Assembly: GCA_963830715.1 (NCBI GenBank)
Contig: CAWHNS010000020.1
Location: forward strand, 62,001-126,000
Length of the DNA stretch: 64,000 nt
From: CAVVMA01 sp963830715
Lineage (GTDB): Bacteria; Desulfobacterota; Binatia; Binatales; Binataceae
Direction: 5' to 3'
The position numbers and the translations under genes were made by a program. Below are positions 60,414-64,000 of the stretch, piece after piece. Positions within the stretch are counted from its first letter, which is position 1. Each line of letters begins with the position of its first letter. Under the pieces are notes generated by a model. It did not search any database. It saw only the letters and a list, made by a program, of their open reading frames with translations, and was not told the DNA's origin.

Positions 60414-60833
60414 ATGTTTATCCGATCCAAAGCACTGTTGGCGCTGCTAGTCGGAGCGGCCGTGTTCGCGGCGCTCTCGTACGCCAGCTCTGAGGACGCT
60501 CGAAGTTCCGCCTCCGATCGTTCCTACTGTTGCGCGATCGGCTCAGCACATGCGTCGGAGACGCTCGACCCGGCGCTTTTCAACGGCGAAGTTCGCGAGG
60601 CCTACGATCAGGCGCGGCACAATCCCGCGTTGCTCGCGCAGCTCCACTGCTATTGCGGCTGCGACAAGATCAACGGCCACCGAAACCTTCTCGACTGTTT
60701 CCGCGATACCCACGGCAGCCGCTGCGAGATTTGCGTCGGCGAGGCGCTCGAAGCGAAGAGTCTGGCCGAGCAGGGAACTCCGGTCGCGCAAATCCGCGAC
60801 GCGCTGCGCCGGCGCTTCGCCCCGGAGTTCTGA
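60414..60833 (+). CDS. CYCGC-motif secreted protein
   Basis: ATG 60414 has GGAG upstream. A signal peptide (ALLALLVGAAVFAALSYASS) is followed by a compact Cys-rich domain: LHCYCGCDKINGHRNLLDCF and HGSRCEICVGEAL. This is the PCYCGC/CYCGC-motif family, small extracytoplasmic proteins thought to bind metal or a cofactor; no enzyme activity is assigned. The gene is intact and 54 bases upstream of the kinase gene. Confidence 0.75.
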   Translation: MFIRSKALLALLVGAAVFAALSYASSEDARSSASDRSYCCAIGSAHASETLDPALFNGEVREAYDQARHNPALLAQLHCYCGCDKINGHRNLLDCFRDTHGSRCEICVGEALEAKSLAEQGTPVAQIRDALRRRFAPEF

Positions 60834-60887
60834 TTCTGACAGTTGGTTTTGGAAAGATAGGCCGGCACGAAGGCCGCTCCAGACCCG

Positions 60888-62444
60888 ATGAGGAAACAGC
60901 CTCAGGGTAGCGGCCTCCCGGTGGGCCACGCGATTCCCGAAATCGCGCAGGCGGTCAAACTCGATATGGAGCTCTATTTTCCGGCTCTCAATCTCAAGGC
61001 CAAGCTGATGGCCTTGATAATGGTGTTGCTGGCGCTGACGCTTGGCGCGGAGGTGATCGTCAGCCTCGGAACGCAGGAGGCGATTGTCGAAGCTACCCAG
61101 GACAAGGTGCGAGACCTCGCCACGGCGATACAGATGAGCGTCCAGGAGCTGACTTCCGTCCGCAGCACCGACCGCGATCGTCTGGAGGATTTCCAGCGCA
61201 ATCTGCGGGGCAGAAGCCTCGATGAAGTTACGATCGCGTCGAGCGAGAACCTAATCATCAACAGCTCGAATCCGACCCTGATCGGCACCCTGCTGGGATC
61301 GACGAGCAAGATGTCTTCCGCGATCGAGGGCGCCAGCCGTGGCGACGGCGCGAAGCGCGGCGGCGACGGAGTTCGGGTCTTCACGGTCGGACCGCCGGAC
61401 GAGCAAACCACCGTCTATCAGATTCCGGTCAAGGTCGAGGATCACACTTTCGGCTACGTCCGGGTCAGGGCCAATTTCGGCAACTTCGCAAAACCGCTTC
61501 GGGACAGCCGTTTCCATCTGATCACGCTGGGCCTGCTGATCTTCGCGATCGCATTGGTATTCTCGTACGTGCTGGCCGAACGCTACGTCGATCCGATTCA
61601 CGCCGTCGCCGCGGCGGCGCAGAATATCGCGGCGCGCGGGCTCGAGCCGGTTCCCGAAGCGCACCGGCGCGACGAGATCGGGTTGTTGACGCGAAGCTTC
61701 AACGAGATGGTCGCCCAGATGCGCCGCGCGCGAGAACGCGAAGTGGAGCTCAACCGGCTCGAACGTTTCACCGCGCTCGGCCAGCTCGCCGGCGGCCTCG
61801 CCCATGAAATCAAGAATCCGCTCAACTTCATCAGCCTGGCCGTCGATCAGCTTCGCGCGCGCTATGCGCCGCAACTGAACCATGATCGCGAGAACTTCCT
61901 GCGCCAGCTCGGCATGATGAAGGACGAGATCCATCGGCTCTCGGAGCTGATCCAGAGCTTTCTGCACTACGGCAAGCCGATCGAGGTCCGCACCGCGCCG
62001 ACCGATATCCGGCGCGTCGTGCGCGACGTGCTGGCGCTTTCCGAATCCAAGCTCAAGAGCCAGGGGATCGAAGCCGCCGAAGACGGCGTCGAGATTCCGG
62101 CGGTGCTCAACGTCGATGCCGAAAAAATCCGCACCTGCTTCATCAATGTGGTCGCCAATGCCGTCCAGTCGATGCCGGACGGGGGCGTGCTGCGGATCGG
62201 ATATGGCCGCGACGCCGCCAACTTCGTGATCACCTTCAGCGACAGCGGCAGCGGGATCCATCCGGAGGTGGTCGCCCACGTCTTCGAGCCGTTCTTCACC
62301 ACCAAGCCCGAAGGCATCGGGATCGGCCTGTTCCTCTCGAAGGCGATAATGGAAGGTCACGGCGGCACGATCACGCTCGCGCCCAACCAGTCGGGCTACG
62401 GCACCACCGCTACTTTCACTTTCCCGCTGAGCAGGCAGTCATGA
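60888..62444 (+). CDS. Membrane sensor histidine kinase
   Basis: The 518-residue protein has two TM helices (AKLMALIMVLLALTLGAEVI near residue 40 and LITLGLLIFAIALVFSYVLA near 215) flanking a ~155-residue periplasmic sensor. A HAMP domain, the H-box GLAHEIKNPLNFIS with the phospho-acceptor His, the N-box CFINVVANAVQSMPDGG and the ATP-lid FSDSGSGI/FEPFFTTKPEGIGIGL follow. It overlaps the response-regulator gene by four bases (ATGA). Confidence 0.93.
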   Translation: MRKQPQGSGLPVGHAIPEIAQAVKLDMELYFPALNLKAKLMALIMVLLALTLGAEVIVSLGTQEAIVEATQDKVRDLATAIQMSVQELTSVRSTDRDRLEDFQRNLRGRSLDEVTIASSENLIINSSNPTLIGTLLGSTSKMSSAIEGASRGDGAKRGGDGVRVFTVGPPDEQTTVYQIPVKVEDHTFGYVRVRANFGNFAKPLRDSRFHLITLGLLIFAIALVFSYVLAERYVDPIHAVAAAAQNIAARGLEPVPEAHRRDEIGLLTRSFNEMVAQMRRAREREVELNRLERFTALGQLAGGLAHEIKNPLNFISLAVDQLRARYAPQLNHDRENFLRQLGMMKDEIHRLSELIQSFLHYGKPIEVRTAPTDIRRVVRDVLALSESKLKSQGIEAAEDGVEIPAVLNVDAEKIRTCFINVVANAVQSMPDGGVLRIGYGRDAANFVITFSDSGSGIHPEVVAHVFEPFFTTKPEGIGIGLFLSKAIMEGHGGTITLAPNQSGYGTTATFTFPLSRQS

Positions 62445-63859
62445 AGCAGGCCTCGGTGCTGGTGGTCGAGGACAACGACCCCGAACGGCAGATAACCGCC
62501 GACACGCTGCGCGAGGAAGGCTTCGCGGTCGAAGAGGCCGCGGTCGGCAAGCGCGCGATGGAGTTGCTCGCGCTCGGCCAGTTCGACGTGGTGCTGACCG
62601 ACCTCATGATGCCTGGCATGTCGGGCGACGAGCTGCTCGCCAAGGTGCGCTCGGCTTATCCGGCGACTCAGGTCGTGATGCTCACCGCGCACGGCACGGT
62701 CGACAACGCCGTCAAGGCGATGAAAACCGGGGCATTCTACTATCTGACCAAGCCGACCGATCGCGAGACCCTGGTGATGACCGTCGCCAAAGCGGCGGAA
62801 CTGGCCAATGAGAAGCAGGAGAACCTGCTGCTGCGCACGCGGCTCGGCGGCAAGCTCGCGATAGAAGGAATCATCGGACAGGACCCCGCGATCCTGGAGG
62901 TGATCCGGATCGTCCACAAGGTGGCGCCCTCCAGCTCGACGGTCTCGATCCAGGGCGAGAGCGGCACCGGCAAGGAGATAATCGCGCGCGCGATTCACAA
63001 GCTCTCGCCGCGCGGCGCGCGCCCGTTTATCGCGATCAACTGCTCCGCTATCCCCGACAACCTGATCGAGAACGAGCTGTTCGGGCACGAACGCGGCGCC
63101 TTCACCGGCGCGACCGAGCGCAAGATCGGGCTTATCGAGACCGCTGACAAGTCGACGCTGTTTCTCGACGAGATCGCCGACCTCGGGATCGGCATGCAGG
63201 CCAAGATCCTGCGCGTGCTCCAGGAGAAGGAGCTGCGCCGGGTCGGCGGCAACGAGTCGCTGCGGGTCGATGCGCGCCTGGTCGCGGCCACTAATCGCAA
63301 CCTCGCCGAGGAAGTCGCCGAGGGGCGCTTCCGCGAAGACCTCTATTACCGGATCAACGTGGTCACGATAACCCTGCCGCCCTTGCGCGATCGCCGCTCG
63401 GACATCCCGGTCCTGGCGAATCACGCGCTCGCCAAGTTCTCGCATCTGGCGAGCGGACGGGTGAAGGAGATCAGCCGCGAGGCGATGGAGGCCCTGATCG
63501 ATTACTGGTGGCCGGGAAATGTGCGCCAGCTCGAATCGGCGATCGAACGCGCGATCCTGCTATGCGAGGGCGACCGAGTCATGCGCGGCGATCTGCCGCA
63601 GGACGTGCTGGCGAGAAAGGGCGTGACGCGCGGCGCGGAACTCAAGCGCTCCGACAAATTCGAGATCCCGGCCGAGGGAATCGACTTCGAGAAATTCGAG
63701 CGCGACCTGATCCTGCAAGCGATGGAAAAGGCCGAGTGGGTAATCGCCAAGGCCGCCAAGCTGCTGGGAATGAGTTACCGCACGCTCCAGTACCGGCTCG
63801 AGAAGTTCGACATCAAGAAGCCCGACGCAAAGCCCCCTCCCGCGGACGTGGAAGCGTGA
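62441..63859 (+). CDS. NtrC-family sigma54-dependent response regulator
   Basis: Residues 1-120 are a receiver domain with phospho-acceptor Asp54 (VVLTDLMMPGMS) and conserved Lys in YYLTKPTD. The AAA+ domain has Walker A GESGTGKEIIARA, the sigma54-contacting loop GAFTGATERK and Walker B FLDEIADLGIGM, and the C-terminus has a Fis-type helix-turn-helix (WVIAKAAKLLGMSYRTLQYR). It activates sigma54 promoters when phosphorylated by the kinase encoded just upstream. Confidence 0.95.
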   Translation: MKQASVLVVEDNDPERQITADTLREEGFAVEEAAVGKRAMELLALGQFDVVLTDLMMPGMSGDELLAKVRSAYPATQVVMLTAHGTVDNAVKAMKTGAFYYLTKPTDRETLVMTVAKAAELANEKQENLLLRTRLGGKLAIEGIIGQDPAILEVIRIVHKVAPSSSTVSIQGESGTGKEIIARAIHKLSPRGARPFIAINCSAIPDNLIENELFGHERGAFTGATERKIGLIETADKSTLFLDEIADLGIGMQAKILRVLQEKELRRVGGNESLRVDARLVAATNRNLAEEVAEGRFREDLYYRINVVTITLPPLRDRRSDIPVLANHALAKFSHLASGRVKEISREAMEALIDYWWPGNVRQLESAIERAILLCEGDRVMRGDLPQDVLARKGVTRGAELKRSDKFEIPAEGIDFEKFERDLILQAMEKAEWVIAKAAKLLGMSYRTLQYRLEKFDIKKPDAKPPPADVEA

Positions 63860-63918
63860 GGGAGCAGCGCGCGAATCTCGCAAACGTCCCTCGCCCAGAT
63901 AGTCCCTCGCCATCGAGG

Positions 63919-64000
63919 TCATTGCGCCGCGGAAGGCCGGCACTCGGCCAGGTGCCGCTCGTAGTCCGCGACATTGCGTGCCGGCCCACGCGCCACCGAC
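63919..64000 (-). CDS. C-terminal end of a gene cut by the right window edge
   Basis: On the minus strand a frame open to the edge reads VARGPARNVADYERHLAECR and PSAAQ before a TGA at 63919-63921. Composition looks protein-like, but only 26 codons are visible. The rest is outside the window and no function can be given. Confidence 0.3.
   Translation of the reverse strand, partial: SVARGPARNVADYERHLAECRPSAAQ

Overview
This is a GC-rich bacterial chromosome segment. It carries fatty-acid/acyl-CoA genes (acyl-CoA dehydrogenase, tandem MaoC dehydratase, decayed enoyl-CoA hydratase), Pro-Thr-rich lipoproteins with NHL-type propellers, a CYCGC-motif protein, a Gram-negative envelope (lipoproteins, OmpA, beta-barrel) and a type VI secretion system (T6SS). 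The mix resembles soil lineages formerly called Deltaproteobacteria, perhaps Binatota-like, but no marker gene fixes the taxonomy.

Layout. 1-6502: three large membrane glycosyltransferase-like proteins, two of them a divergent pair of lipoprotein/membrane fusions. 6529-9720: frameshifted GNAT, acyl-CoA dehydrogenase, and a SuhB-type phosphatase bracketed by two related hairpin repeats. 9775-11480: tRNA-Arg(CCG) followed by a gene graveyard (integrase tail, enoyl-CoA hydratase with an amber codon plus frameshift, PhlG-like fragment). 11486-13945: divergent Ldh-family oxidoreductase and amidohydrolase. 14003-20756: glycosyltransferases, MaoC protein, aldo/keto-reductase-like protein, hexapeptide acetyltransferase and AGE-family epimerase. 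21069-28006 (minus): T6SS operon tssK-tssL-tssM(short)-periplasmic protein-CHASE2 cyclase. 28317-47346 (plus): two effector-like genes, tagJ, tssA, B, C, hcp, tssE, F, G, H, vgrG, PAAR, DUF4123 adaptor, a metallopeptidase effector candidate and a possible partner. 47424-58489: an envelope locus with two secreted caspase-like proteins, three CsgG-like proteins, OmpA, a two-propeller lipoprotein and an outer-membrane protein. 58562-64000: nadA, NrtR-like regulator, CYCGC protein, and a sensor kinase / sigma54 response-regulator pair.

The observation I rate highest is at 51589-52449. This is a secreted caspase-like (C14) protein in which the catalytic cysteine position is an in-frame TGA, the codon is followed by a hairpin fitting the bacterial SECIS consensus, and the frame stays open for 110 more codons. 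A neighbouring caspase-like protein has an ordinary Cys at the same place. This looks like a selenocysteine caspase working beside CsgG/TPR/OmpA envelope proteins.

Caution: about twenty genes here, including core tss genes, are broken by single-base frameshifts. That pattern fits indel errors in the assembly better than mass gene death, so frameshifted genes are described as one gene each. The TGA is a codon identity rather than an indel, but it should still be confirmed from reads.
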